DNA of 64,000 nt from Glossina fuscipes (taxonomy: Eukaryota; Arthropoda; Insecta; Diptera; Glossinidae): contig NW_023998441.1 in assembly GCF_014805625.2 (NCBI RefSeq), positions 692,510-756,509 of the forward strand. Reading direction: 5' to 3'. Below, in pieces: positions 1 to 12,413 of the stretch (position 1 is its first letter; every line of letters begins with the position of its first letter). Both the position numbers and the translations under genes were made by a program. The notes beneath the pieces were generated by a model, which worked only from the letters and a program-made list of their open reading frames with translations, made no database searches and had not been told where the DNA came from.

Positions 1-1730
1 TGGGGTGTAATAAAAGACAGAAGCAGAAAATTTGTCCTACCCTGCCGAAGTAGAAAATAGAGGAAACATCAGAAATTCACTTTTGTTCTGATAATTCTCG
101 CTAGTAGTCTTCGTCTGCAGTAAATGCCAATCGAAACAGTTCCTTTGAAAGTCAAGTTGCCCGTATAGCCGGTCACCAAGGGAGGGTGCGTTGGTAAACG
201 AGAAGAATTGAAATAATCTCCATCTTGATTTTTGTTTTCCATCAACGTTTATTTTCCAAATATTGATAAACTTTATTCCTTTCTCTTTTATATAACCATA
301 AGAAAGGCGTGGGGAGCTAAAGATTTTAATGGTGGTGGGCGTGCGAGATTCGGCATTGGGTTTCGGTTATTGGGTTTTGTGTAAAAATGGACATTTTTAT
401 ACTTTACACTCATATATATTTTTTTCGAAGAAGACCGTTCTCTTTTCATGCACGTTAATTAAGACAAACAGCTTGAGTAGAAATACCCACATAATTCACC
501 GAAGAAACGTAGGATTCGATTGAAAGTGAATTTAATCCACTACATTCAATTTTAGTTAGGTTTTAAAGCGAATACGAAAACTTTTACTTTTCCGTGCGAA
601 AATAGAAAAATAAAAAAAATAATGAATATGTTAACTTATATATTAGGTTACTATTTTATGCAAATCTCCTCCTATATAAGTCCTTCCACGTAAGTCGTCT
701 TGGTTATGAAAGGTTTTTAAAAATCGAAACTTTAAGCTTTAGAAATTTGAAGTCTGAAGAGAAAGACAGTAATATTGCAATCCTGTGCTGGAATCAAATG
801 ATCTTCGAACTCTTATCCCGATGAGAGCAACGAGAAAATAGGAAATTTAGAAAATGTGAAACACAAACACCTGGAATTTCGAAAAGTACCGTGCGTAGCA
901 CATTGAATATCGTGCAGAGAACAATAATATGAACAATTTTCACGCATCCCCAGCTTTTCTCATTGTTTGGAAAGAAAGAAGCTCGATCTATTAATATATC
1001 TAATTACCATTAACGTTGATGGTCATTAATTTTACCTTTAGAATTTATTGCGACAGATGTTGTGTGGCGATGGTATAACCATGACTCCCCGTTCTGGATT
1101 TCTTCTTTTTTTTTTAAATGAACGTTTCTTTTTTTTAAGTGTTAACGTAACTCGTGCGAGTACTTTCTCTTCAACTGCTCATCACCACAAAGAGGGCGAC
1201 CATATGAATTTCGTGCCAAAAAAGACTTCTGCACATATTAGATATACCTTTAAATCCATATGCTCTACAAATATTGGCGACATTGGCTTTTCTGAATTTT
1301 CAACACAATCTATTCTACGGGCTTCTAGGTATTCCAAAAGTTACTTATACATTATTTTCTCTTCCTCACTGAGTCATCAAAAAAGTAAAAACGTTACAAT
1401 GGGACAAGGCCGAACATTAAATACTTTACATTCATATACCGACTTTTCAAAACGAAATATTATAGGAATAATGCTCGAAGAAGTGGCGCGATTCGGACCA
1501 TAGCGTTGAGTAGCGTTCGTCGTTTCGCCAGAGATCTTCTAATTGAGATGAATAGGTGACGAAATAAAAAACGACATATCTTTACGTTGAATTGAGACGA
1601 AATAAAAAATATGATAAATCCACTTTAACATGTTTTATGAACATGAAGAGTTTGGCTTTTATTTACATAATCCAAAACGGGGATTGATTTGCAATTTATT
1701 TTAAAAAGTTTTGCAAACTTTCTACGTATG
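1..1730. other. No recognisable gene, left edge
   Basis: I see no convincing gene here. A 151-codon open frame on the + strand at 1048-1503 is low in complexity in places (runs of F and S) and matches no family I know. Around 1555-1620 the words gacgaaataaaaaacgaca and gacgaaataaaaaatatga form an imperfect local direct repeat. The stretch ends at the (TAA)n tail of the LINE that starts at 1731. Confidence 0.5.
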
Positions 1731-1843
1731 ATTATTATTATTATTATTTTAATTTTAGACTAATGAATTGAATTCTTAGACTAAAAAAAAGAAATTGAGC
1801 ACTAGCAACACAGGCTATCGGCTCTAATTTAAATAAATGGATA

Positions 1844-4816
1844 TTAGATAATAAGCTTAGTAGTATTAATAAAGTAAAATATTGAATTGATATTCTGTTC
1901 TGAAGCTGATTGTAGAATGTTCAAAGGGTTAATCGTTCCAAATGCAATACTTCTAGCCAAGGAAAAGTTGAGGCAGTCGCAGAGAATGTGCTTTATAGTA
2001 AGAGTTTGTCCACAACAGCAGATTGGGGGAGAAGACTTCTTCAGGATCCATTGGTGACTTGCAATTGTATGACCAAGGCGAATTCTCGAAAATGTTTGGA
2101 TCTTGGTTTTCTCAACATTTGTTGGATATAGAGGTGGAGTTAATTGAGGGTTAATGCAAGAGTAGTGTTGATGATGGTATTGTAAATTTCCTTCTGCAGT
2201 TTTCTCTTTAACTTTTCTTCCAATGTATCTTTGAAGATCCAACTTTTCCATGACATCATCCATAATTAGAGGAGCAGAAGCAGCATACTTTGCCGCTCGA
2301 TCAGCCTGCTCATTTCCTAATAAACCGATGTGACTTGGTACCCATAATATTTTAATTTTTCCGTCGGGTGTAGTAATTATATTCCTTAATTTGTTGATGG
2401 TGCTCCATCTCGAAATCGAAGGATTCCGTATAGCTTTTAATACAGACAAACTGTCAGTAACAATGACGGTTTTGAGTTTGTTTTTATGGGCAAGGTTGGC
2501 AGCGTGAAGGATAGCTCTGGCTTCGGTTATGAAAGCTGAAGTGCTTTCGTGAAATATGTGGTTGAGAAGAACACGTCCTGTAGCATCTACCACCGCATAA
2601 GCAGGAGGCAGATCAGGAGATTTTGAGCCGTCTGTGTACAAAAGATTCCAACCAGTATTGTCCAATACTTGGGTTTTCTCAGCTATTAGATTCTGGAAGA
2701 CGTAATTTGGAGTATCTTCTTTCTTGTGCATAGACAGTGAGATGTCAAAAGAGCAGTCTTTCAAAATCCAGGGAGGTTTAACATCAAAAGAGCGGGAAAT
2801 TTTTAAGGGAATGTTCAATTCCTTTGCGATGCACAAACAATGGACAATTGCAGATGGTGACTTTGGAATTTTTTTCGCAATAATAATCTTTCTTACGTCA
2901 TCACCGAGAATGGATTTGTTTGAATTAAGAAGCTTAGGGACTATTTTAGCTTTTAACTCATACAGTCTATTTTCTAAAGTTGGGAGACCAGTTTCAATTA
3001 TAATATTATTTATGAGCGTCGTCCGAAAAGCATAACAACTTGCTCTAACGGCTTGGTGATAGACCGGTTTAAGGATGTTAATATTAGATCTACAGCTATT
3101 GCCATAAATTATCAAAGCATAGTCAACCTTGCTTAAAACAAGCATATTGGTAAGATAAGCGTTAATATGCGCATGGCTTCTCCAAGCAACGTACTGTTTG
3201 AAATTTACCCTTGTTAAAAGGGAGTTTTTTAACCGAAGGCAGTGTGCTTTCCAACGATAATTGTCTGAAAACGTGAGCCCGAGAACATGGAGCGTCTGCA
3301 CATTTAGTACTGGTAAGTCGTTAATATGCATCAGTAGGTATCATTTGTTTTCGACAAATGTGCATTTTTTTTGATTTTTGTATAGAGATTATAGCTCCTG
3401 ACGAGTTTGCCCATGTGGAGATCTCACATGCAATAGATTCGAGGATGTTGATTGCTTTCGTGTTGTCTTTTTCTTTTGTAAAAATGTATACATCGTCCGC
3501 GTAGAGACAATGTTCCACTCTTGGTACACGGCAAAGAATTTCGCTAATTTCGTTGAAAGCGATCTGGAAAAGCGTGACAGAGAGAGGAGATCCTTGCGGA
3601 ATGCCATTCTTTAGCGGAAAGGAATCAGAAAGATGATTGTTGATTCTAACTTTGAACCGCCGATGCGACATGAATGATTTGATGTAGTTGAAGAATTTGG
3701 GTCCAACATTCCATGATTTCAAGAGTCTTAAGATAACATGAAGACCAACTCATTGAAATCAATTGAGAGAATTGTTACGCGATTTCGTTCGGAAATTGCT
3801 TTGCTTGTAAAATAATCAATATGTAAGAGAGCGACGATGCATCCTCTACCCAGCTTGAAACCAACTTGTTGCTTTGTTATCAGGTTCTTGGATTCAAGAA
3901 ACCAAGATAATCTAGATGCCATAATCTTCTCTAAAACCTTAGGGAGGCAAGATAAAAGAGAAATTGGGCGATAATCAGATGCGATGGAGACATTTTTTGA
4001 CTTTGGTATTGGAACAACTGTTGCCAGTTTCCACATGTAGGGTATATGGCCAGTCATAAACACCGTATTATATAGGTCCAGTAATTTCTTTTTACTAGAC
4101 TTAGACATAGCACTGATCATTTGGTATGAGATGCGGTCTAGACCAGGCGTCTTGCCCTTCAAATTGAAGAGACAACTTCCAAGTTCTGAGGTAGATACGC
4201 AATTTTCCAGGATTTCCTTTTATTTTCAATGAAAGCACTGGAGAAGTTGCTGTCAGATGAGTATTCGCACCACACTTTTCCAAAGTAATTAGAAATCTCA
4301 TCTGCGTCAGTTAAAGTTCCATTGGGAGTGCAGATGGCAGAAATTTGGTTCAGGTTTGAAGTCCCTTTAAGTCTGTTGATTTTGTTCCAGACAACCTTCA
4401 TTGATGTATTTCTGTGAATTCGTCTCGAGAGAGAATAAACTGTAGAGTTCTTGCTGAGAAAACGATTGCGAAGGTGGAATATAGAACGAAAGCACTGTAA
4501 ATTTTATATTTAACATTATTTGTATCGCTACGGCTTGTATATTTGAGCTTAAATTTATGCGTTTGTGAGGTATACTTGATTTTATAAAAATACCTACTCC
4601 TTGTTTGGAATATGAATTTTGATCAGCATTCGTGAAGTATCCAGTATATGATTTGGGTGGAATAGGATTAAAAGAGCTTCTACAATGGGTGTCTTGAAGC
4701 GATACAAAGGTTGGATTAAAATCACTTATGAGTGTACGGGGTTCATCAAAATTATTAATAAGTCCCTTAATGTTCCATTGTAGAATTTTAAAAACTTTAT
4801 TTAATTGTAATGACAT
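1844..4816 (-). pseudogene. LINE ORF2 (endonuclease-RT-RNase H), broken
   Basis: Remains of the polyprotein that nicks target DNA and reverse-transcribes the element. Four pieces are readable. The N-terminal APE-type endonuclease (4816-4420) starts at FKILQWNIKGL. A linker begins at NTSMKVVWNKINRL (about 4401). The reverse transcriptase (4162-3321) has YRPISLL, GIPQGSPLS and the YADD catalytic box. RNase H (3331-1844) has LYTDGS, FITEARA, VTDSLS and NEQADRAA, so all four acidic positions are present, followed by a Cys-rich tail. The endonuclease runs straight into the linker near 4435, so its second half (including the expected GDFN and SDH motifs) was deleted. Frameshifts lie near 4160, 3725 and 3325. 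Confidence 0.88.
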
Positions 4817-4926
4817 GTAAGCAGAGTGGAGGGAGGGTTAAGTTGACATGTCAGCGTCTCCGTCGAGAAGGTCACTATAGGAATTTTTCGTGAATGATTT
4901 ATTCTTACCAGCAGAATAATCTGTAT

Positions 4927-6102
4927 TTAGGTAATTTGGTACATTTGAAGCGCAACGGGTTGACGATTAATGGATGAAAGAATGGATTCATTAACACTTG
5001 TGATTTGTTGAGTAAAGTTGAGAGCTGGAGATTCTGGAGAATTTGGTATATTAGATTTTAGCATATGTGTTGTTGTTTTGATTTTTTCAATATTTGCAGT
5101 TGCTTTGGTTTTTTCAATATTATCTTTGGCAAGTGATGTAACTGGTTTCGCAATATAATTTTTGGTTAATGGTGGAACATGTTTTTCATTGGAAGCAGTT
5201 GCAGTTAAAGTCTTACTAGGCTCGATTTGCGAGGCAACAGCAGCATAGGTATTACTTTTGCCAATTCCATGGGCTACAGATGGATTTCTTTCCCGGTATG
5301 TGCGTCGCGCTTCGCCCATGTTACAGTAATTTTCTGTTTTGATTTTTAATATTTCACGCATCTGTACAAAACGTGGGCATTGTTTGTCTAACGCTGAGTG
5401 TTGATCATTGCAATGAGAATGACCACAGTTAGCACAAGATGCAGCATTAGTGCATCTTTTTGCCGTATGACCCAGGCGTTGGCAATTTTTACACCTCATA
5501 GGAATTGGGATGTATAGTTCTACTTTACATTTATACCACGCCACATCAACTGTTCGCGGTAATCGATAACGATCAAAAGTTAAAATAATCCTTCCTGTAG
5601 GAGAGCGTGTTTTTCCGTCATCATTCAGTTTGGTTAATTTATATACTTCAGTCACTCCTTGAATGCCCATTTCGCGAACAATTTCATCTTCCGGCACATG
5701 CTTTAAGCAAGGGACATAAATTAGGCCTCTAACTGAGTTAAGTTTCTCATGCAGTTTAGCGGAAATAGCACATAGATTAGCTAAAGATTTAGACTTTATG
5801 AGCTTTTCGGTTGCGCGCGGGTTCCTAGCGAGGACCAGTAAATTCCCATCGCGTAGAATCGAGATGGAGTCGATGTATGTTGTAATGCTATCTAGAGCTT
5901 TTTTTATAGCAAAAGGACTAATTTGGGAAATTGTTATTCGAGCATCGGTTGAAGAAATAACAATATATTTTTTATCAATAGGGATTAAATCGCTGATCGG
6001 CAACACAGGAAAATCTGAATTTTTCTCTTTTTTTTGGGGGGGGGATGTATCACTTAATAGATAAAATCTATTCGAGTTTTTGTCTGGCGGCCCCGGGGCC
6101 AT
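4927..6102 (-). CDS. LINE ORF1 protein with CCHC zinc knuckles
   Basis: An uninterrupted 391-codon frame encoding the nucleic-acid-binding ORF1 (gag-like) protein of an I-clade LINE. In this family ORF1 binds the element RNA and forms the transposition particle. A CCHC knuckle CKNCQRLGHTAKRC begins near residue 207, followed by CANCGHSHCN and a further Cys downstream, which is the usual cluster. The N-terminal half looks like the RRM-like region of I-type gag proteins (region GLIYVPCLKHVPEDEIV). The C-terminal third is K/T/N-rich and low in complexity. It lies just upstream of ORF2 (about 110 bp gap). The open frame next to a broken ORF2 may be chance rather than maintained function. Confidence 0.8.
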   Translation of the reverse strand: MAPGPPDKNSNRFYLLSDTSPPQKKEKNSDFPVLPISDLIPIDKKYIVISSTDARITISQISPFAIKKALDSITTYIDSISILRDGNLLVLARNPRATEKLIKSKSLANLCAISAKLHEKLNSVRGLIYVPCLKHVPEDEIVREMGIQGVTEVYKLTKLNDDGKTRSPTGRIILTFDRYRLPRTVDVAWYKCKVELYIPIPMRCKNCQRLGHTAKRCTNAASCANCGHSHCNDQHSALDKQCPRFVQMREILKIKTENYCNMGEARRTYRERNPSVAHGIGKSNTYAAVASQIEPSKTLTATASNEKHVPPLTKNYIAKPVTSLAKDNIEKTKATANIEKIKTTTHMLKSNIPNSPESPALNFTQQITSVNESILSSINRQPVALQMYQIT

Positions 6103-6110
6103 TATGCCTT

Positions 6111-8264
6111 ATTGTTGTCTATTGCTTATTATTTGTGAAATAACCACTCACTTGAAAAGGTTTGGGAACTGTGGAAGAAGGTTGGGAACCACTAAAGAAA
6201 AGTGTCAAATGTTTTAAATTTTTTTTATTTTGTTTTTTTGTTTTCTATTTTTTTTTTATATAGACGAAACAAAAGCACATACGCGATATCCGCGTTAACC
6301 AGTTTTAGCAATAACACTGAAAAGACAGAAGTTAAATACACAAAAACACCGAAAACACCGAAACAATTGAAAAAACGCAGACGAAAAGAAAACACGCACT
6401 ACACTGAACACAAGTCGACTCAAATCCGTAAATTCAGATGTTAACACATTAGTATTTTATGTAAATTAAAAATAAAGTTATGTATATTTGAACTTTGAAC
6501 AAGACTATGCCACATGCCATATGTTACGTGAAACAATTCAAGTGCTGCTTGCGATATTCCCTGGTCATGTAGGCCTTTTGGTGATTAGAATTTCAATAGC
6601 AGAACTAGTAAAGCCGTGGTCGAAGTGTTATTCCCCACGTACACATACAGTATGATGCAAAGAAAAATTGCAATTAAAATAAACGGTCTTTTTCTTAATT
6701 GAAATCTTGCGTAAATTTTGGGTCACTGTTATGAATAACGTTTGCACCAAGGTTTTGGATTTTGTTAGTGTGTATGTACACAATGTGTATGTATGTATGT
6801 GTAAAGTGATGAGGAAACCGCTTCCTATGAATTTTAGTAATAAATAAATAGTAATATTAAGAAATGACGCAAGAACTAATAATTTTTACAGATACACATA
6901 TTCTCGTGCACACACACACACACACAGAGGCTGGCAGGCAAATAGCAAGCAAATTATTCAATTTCTATTGTTTCTCACTAATTTTTAACAAAATTTTTTT
7001 GTTAATTATATTTTCCAATAGAAATGAATTTGCTGATTTAAAATCTGTTATTAAGTCTAGTACCAAGTTATCTATACGAGATTTGAGGAATTTGTTGGTA
7101 CTACAATTAGAATTTGACATTCTGTGGGCACTAGCAACTCTTTCCAATCCGTAAGAGAATAAAAAATCTCACTCAATGGGTAGACTCCCCTATTTTCTAA
7201 CTTAGCATCTTACCTAAACATGGACTAATTAGTTTCAAACAAAAACTATGTGTTTTTTGTTTATGCAAAGTCGGGGGCCAGTGTTGTCAACGTTTCTGCA
7301 AAGATTAGGGCCTTGATGTATCCAATCTATCTTCAAACGTTTTAATCGCAAGCCGTTTAATTTACTTTTCCCGTAGTTTTTCTTCAGGTTTCTCGCCAAT
7401 CGAGTATTTATTGAAGAATTTGGAAGATCTGTCCTTTTGAGCGCGGTTGCGTATTCTCACATTTTTAAAGCGATAAGTAATCGAGCAAAAGATTTTATTA
7501 TCATTCTTTACGTTCGGGGTTCTCAACCAACGGAAAACATCATTCTTTGCTTTTAGGAATTCAACAAGAGGGAAGTAGGCTCACCAAGCTAAGTTAAGCT
7601 CGGGGAAGAATTTATACTTAACATTATAAATTATTTCGCCAAAGAGAATTTATGCCCAGCAGCAGAAAATTAAAATTACGGTATGGAAGACAAAGACGAT
7701 TCCGTGAAAAAAGTGCGAGCAAATATAAAAAAACTGCTCCTGAAGAAAACCAACCAAGTTGTACAAGCGTAGCTTAAAAGATGGCTATCACAGATGAATT
7801 AAGTGACGTAACTAAACAATTAATATTCAAAGTTTCTATCGAATCGTTTACGAAAATTATCAATTTTTTTGATTGAAACCGGTAGGAAAATGGTTTTAAA
7901 CATTTCAACAAAAACAAGAACAAGAAAATGTGCAAGTAGAATATAGTGGCAAGGTTCTCATGTGTCTGAAAAGCAACCTTTGTTTTCGGTTGGCTTGGCA
8001 TCGCCTGTGTGATGCGATTCAGTATTGGTTGATGACTGTAGCTTTTTTTGTATCACATAGCCAGAACAGCTGCTAAATACACTCTCCCCCACTTCTCAAA
8101 TTATAAGAAAGCAAAGTAGTTTATTCCAAATTCCGCGTTCAAGCTTGGAAATTGGTTTGGCTTGCTTGGCCAGCAGCAACTGGCAAAGTTTTGAACGTAT
8201 ATGGCAAGGCATTAATAGGCAATACGGACACCGTGCAAGCTAAACATGTTCCAAGAATGTTTTT
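6111..8264. other. Intergenic, (CA)n microsatellite, no gene seen
   Basis: No gene was recognised. A perfect (CA)9 microsatellite lies at 6909-6926. The small open frames are A/T-rich and unsupported. The first part probably holds the 5' UTR of the LINE whose ORF1 starts at 6102. Confidence 0.5.
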
Positions 8265-8375
8265 GAATTCTGGCAAATTAAAGAAGAAGTAAACAATCTA
8301 TCTTCGAATTCTGGCAAATTGAAGGAGAAGTAAACAATCTATCCTCGAATTCTGGCAAATTAAAGGATAAGTGGA
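8265..8375. repeat. Tandem repeat, 41-bp unit, about 2.7 copies
   Basis: Units begin with GAATTCTGGCAAATT at 8265, 8306 and 8347, exactly 41 bp apart, and share the core agtaaacaatctatc. The third copy is partial and decays after about 8375. The unit length is not a multiple of three and no coding use is visible. It lies just upstream of the 1.1-kb dispersed repeat that starts at 8418. Confidence 0.85.
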
Positions 8376-8417
8376 TGAGCGACCATTTGTTAGAATGCAA
8401 ATATTGAAAATATTTAT

Positions 8418-9512
8418 TCTCCTCCAATAGGATGGCTTATATATCCACTTAAACAAGTAAGTGTATAGAAATAAACCAATGCACAGCATTGAGCAAAAAC
8501 CTGATAAGCTTAGATCAAATTTTACGCTAGTGAACTTACACCACCACATCAAAACGTTTGGGTTCAATTCTCATAATGCTAACCCCAGTCTGCTTATCAC
8601 AGTTCATTATAGCATGAGTAATTGTAGCAAGTTAGCCCCTACACAAAGATGTATTCAAACATGAATTCTCAGTCATAGAATGCAACAAAACAACGTATAC
8701 TAAAGATATTAAAAATCATAGTATTTGGAACCTGTGCTTGGATTACTGAAGTCGGTATTAAATGATCAAATGAAACTGCTACACCTATGATGTAAAACCG
8801 GCAGTCACCAGGCAAATTATTATGTTTATTAATTTGTATTTCAAAGATATTTCGCGAGAGATGTTAAACTTTGCTTTGGCATACTAAAATCTCAAATGCT
8901 TCAATCATCCGTTTAGCTTTAGTATTTTGAATCAGCTGCACATCGTTTATGCAAACAACAAAACATATTGGCAAGGAAATAAACATCAAAACTGTATTAT
9001 GTACAAATTCAACAAGAGTCATCTTGCCACAACTGCTACAAGTATCAGGCCAACAACAAAGCACATAGACCCTCGTTAAGCAGAGTCATCAACGCAAGGA
9101 TCTTAACGTTTTTGCCAAACAGCTGAATAGAAAGGCAAATGCCAAGCTTATAATTTAAAATTGTGTTGTCTTATATCATCTGCCAATTCGAGAGGATTTT
9201 CAAAAACTGTTTGATTAATTGTGATTTTTAATAATAATTAATAAGCGGGCCTGAAATCCACCTCAATCTAGAAGCATCTGAGAGTAATTAAATGAGCTAG
9301 TCTGAAATCCACTTGTTACAATGTTTTTGCTTTAAAGATTCCACCTCAGCGGTCAATTTAATGTTACGCTCTCTGGTTTCATGTAGTATTTCAGCTACAC
9401 TCGCTTTGCTATTAACACTTGTTGTCATTTCGCTGTTGTCATCTTCGCTGGCAAGACTACCAGAGAAATTGGACAAACTACTCCGTTGCAAGGCTGCATA
9501 TCGCGATAAAAA
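8418..9512 (+). repeat. 1.1-kb dispersed repeat, copy A
   Basis: This block matches 62882-63964 in the same orientation almost base for base; by eye identity is in the mid-90s percent, with a few short indels. It starts at tctcctccaataggatgg and ends near the tatcgcgataaa word, where the copies diverge. No terminal inverted repeats, poly(A) tail or target-site duplication could be seen, so I cannot say whether it is part of a transposon or a duplicated piece of host DNA. A short coiled-coil-like frame is retained in both copies on the - strand. Confidence 0.85.
9297..9491 (-). CDS. Possible coiled-coil exon, repeat copy A
   Basis: A 64-codon frame on the - strand that reads open well upstream of the first Met, so it may be an internal exon rather than a whole gene. 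It opens with a Ser-rich stretch (SSLSNFSGSL) and continues with a heptad-like, charged segment (AEILHETRERNIKLTAEVESL) that looks like the start of a coiled coil. A GTAAC that could act as a splice donor follows directly after the KQKH codons. The copy at 63752-63940 keeps the frame: its two indels relative to this copy are each 3 bp. Roughly seven amino-acid changes against four silent ones give no clear sign of purifying selection. I do not recognise the protein. Confidence 0.25.
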   Translation of the reverse strand: MQRSSLSNFSGSLASEDDNSEMTTSVNSKASVAEILHETRERNIKLTAEVESLKQKHCNKWISD

Positions 9513-9540
9513 TTTCGCTTATGAAGAGAATTATTAAACG

Positions 9541-12300
9541 GGGAATAAAAAAATGTTAGAAATTTTATTGGTTTCAGACCCGTATGGCGCGTAACATAAG
9601 TGCCAAATTTTACATCGGTGCGATATTTCACTATAGTCACCCTTCATGAAATAACATTAACGTTAACAAACCGACAAGCATATTTGGCATTAATATTGGT
9701 TGGTTAGAATTGGATTTATAAGAAAGAACAGCTTAAGAACAAAAGAAATTACATACAAAATTGTTTAGCTGCAAACTAAAAAAGAAGACAAATTTATTGG
9801 TCAAAAACGTTTGAGTTAGCTATAAAATAAAAATTGCATGAGAAAGGTTCCTTACGACAGAGGAAACAAGAAGGGTTGAGCGGGAAGCTTTCAGTTCCCT
9901 TATGTCATATGAAAACGTTCAAGTTTTTCGAAAATATTTGTTAAATTACATAAACAAATTTTTTGTTATTACTTTTTCATAATTGAAATAAATGTGTGCA
10001 TATATTACACATAATATATATACAAAAATAAAAAGAATTTGATATGAATAAGAAAATTAGAGCAGAAACATAAAAGAAGTAGCTAATCCCGTCGCCGGCA
10101 TGTCGCCCTCAAACGGTAAATCTATTAAACTGGGGCTTCTAAACTCATAAAACCAACAACAACTAAACAATTTAAAAAAAACAGAAAATTCCACATTAAA
10201 AGTTTACTTATCGCGCTGCTCTGTTGGTGAAGGGAAATCCATCACTATCGGAAGATTTGAACGAAGGGCCAAATTTCAGTGCCCGTTTAACTCCGTCTGT
10301 TGTTGCCTATAATTTTCTAACTCTGCAATTTTTCCTCCAGCTTGCTTCAAAGATTTTCTTTTATAGCACATATTCTTTTTATTCGATTCTTATGGTCCGC
10401 TCAAATCCAAACCAAAAAAAAAAAAATCTAAAATAAAATAACTGGAATGAACATTGTGGTTAACTTGCTTCCGCCAACCTGCTGCTGATTTTTTGGAAAA
10501 CCCATCGAATTTAATTTACAGCTTATCCATTCCAGTTCCAGCTCTTCATCCACCTGTGCACAGCTTTGGTTGTAGTTTTGCGCCATTTTGGAGATGGCCA
10601 GCAGTTTGGCAACTCTCCACGGCCAGCACCAATCAACCCAACCGTAACCAAATCGAAAATTGCCAATAATCTACAGTCAGACAGTAGACTTTAATAGTAG
10701 TAGACATTAAGTAAGCATTTCTGGTCAAGTGCTACATATATTATCTTTCTTTTTGTCAACAGATAATAGGCCATGGCCCACTCTGTAAGCTACCTTCCCT
10801 ATGTTCTCCTTCGGCCGAATGGGAAACCCCGCTTTCCCCTCACACCAGAAAACAACTTTAGCACATATTTATATATTATTTTCTTTTTAATTCATATCAC
10901 TTTCAACGGCAAAAATAATCTCTATGTTAATTAAAATGGGACGGAAGTTAGAATTGGGCAGTGAGCATCCACCTTTAGTTAAAACCATAATGAGTTCACA
11001 ATACGAAGGCCAGCTACATCGATCAATATAAACGTGACCGCTTCGTCGAAATTGAAAAAGTCTAATATTAAATTATATTTCCCATCGTAGAATGAATGTA
11101 CCTTAACTTTTGTGATTTCTTTTATATAGTAATAAATCACACTTTAAAGATTCTATAATATGTATATATTTACTGGCCGCGCTTAAAGTATTGAGCCGGA
11201 CTCCTTTTTTCGAATTCCTAAAATCGCTGAAATTAAGACCAAGAGTTTAGTTTGATTTGCAAACAACAAGCATTGAGAATATTGTAAAACCTTTATCAAA
11301 TAATATTTTCTATAGTAAATGTCAATCTAAAAGTTGACTCAAAGTAAGATTCATTGGGTCGATATCATTGCTTAGTACTTTACGAAGGAAAACCAACTTG
11401 GTCCCAACTTTCTTCTTATCACTCGTCTCAGATTAAGTTATAAAATCAGCCAAATCGGTTAAGATTTTCGCTCACAATTAGATGAAAAACAGATAATATT
11501 TTCCTTTTTCTACAAATTATGTGGTGATACTTTTAGAGCGTGAAAGTTAATTTTAAAACTTCCCTTTCCTTATCAATTTAAAAAATATGGTTGCATTTAA
11601 TATTTATTTTTTTAATCAAAGCGCTTCACTATTATGCTCCTTTTTTGTACCCACTGTAGAAAACTATATTATCAAAGATTTGTAAAGCATTGAAAAGCCT
11701 TCCGGAGATCTTTTACTATGTGTACAAATAAATGAATCTTTGCCTAAATTTTGCAATCAAATATCAGCTGAATCAGCTAGCGATGAGCACGTCGCTCAAG
11801 TTTTTTTTTCTCACGCTTTTGAATCTTAAATACCGTTTCCATTGGCCGTTTAACTCTTAATAGCTACGTGCAGTAATTTTAAGAAAAGAAAGTCAAATTT
11901 CTTTAAAGCTTGTGACTGCAAACTAATTTGTCTGCGAATTTAGTTAATCCTCTTCGGAATGCCAGAAGTCGGAGATTAGCTAAGAGCTTAAAAATAACCT
12001 AAGAAAAAAAAAAGCAAAAACATGACAAAGAGGTACGTATTGTTTAATATACCGTGTAAGACGAAGTGACAGCATGGTATGTATCTGCATACAGCACAAA
12101 CCAGTCTAGATTTTTCATCGGAACATAAATAGTTCTTAAGAAAACGTCATACCCAAGATCCAAATTACAAATTTCCCTCAATTTTCAAAGTATGTTTTCA
12201 TATTTTGCGCTTTTATTCAAAGAATTACAATATTTAAATTTTATTACATTTAAGACTTAACAAATAACAACGTGAAGGTCGTGAAGGACTGACGGCATCA
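9541..12300. other. Intergenic, nothing recognised
   Basis: AT-rich DNA without a supported gene. Small + strand frames at 10224-10436 and 10454-10669 have no family resemblance I can name. Confidence 0.5.
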
Positions 12301-12413
12301 TCTCCATTATCGTCTTCTCCTCCGCCACCGTTAAAGGAATTGTGATGGCGTCTTTGGAAGTTGATGGCATACTTAACACTAAAACTACCGACATTTCATG
12401 TAATCCTACCTTG

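Larger units (their letters stand above)
1731..6110 (-). mobile_element. I-clade non-LTR retrotransposon, decayed copy
   Basis: A LINE read on the - strand, with ORF1 (zinc knuckles) followed by ORF2 (endonuclease, reverse transcriptase, RNase H). RNase H together with a 3' tail of TAA triplets is characteristic of the I-factor clade: the tail is six ATT triplets on the + strand at 1731-1748. ORF1 is open, but ORF2 has frameshifts and has lost the second half of its endonuclease, so the copy is dead. The 5' boundary is uncertain. The stretch upstream of ORF1 (6103-6240) carries a short repeat (ggtttgggaactg / ggttgggaaccac) and is probably 5' UTR. No clear target-site duplication was found. 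Confidence 0.88.

Noticed and set aside
1048..1503. 151-codon open frame on the + strand
   Set aside because: No family resemblance, F/S-rich low-complexity start, and no splice or promoter context to support it as a gene.
1731..6480. Target-site duplication for the left LINE (shared word gtatgat)
   Set aside because: Only seven bases, not adjacent to a defined 5' end, and easily found by chance in A/T-rich DNA.
6909..6926. (CA)n run as a functional element
   Set aside because: An ordinary dinucleotide microsatellite.
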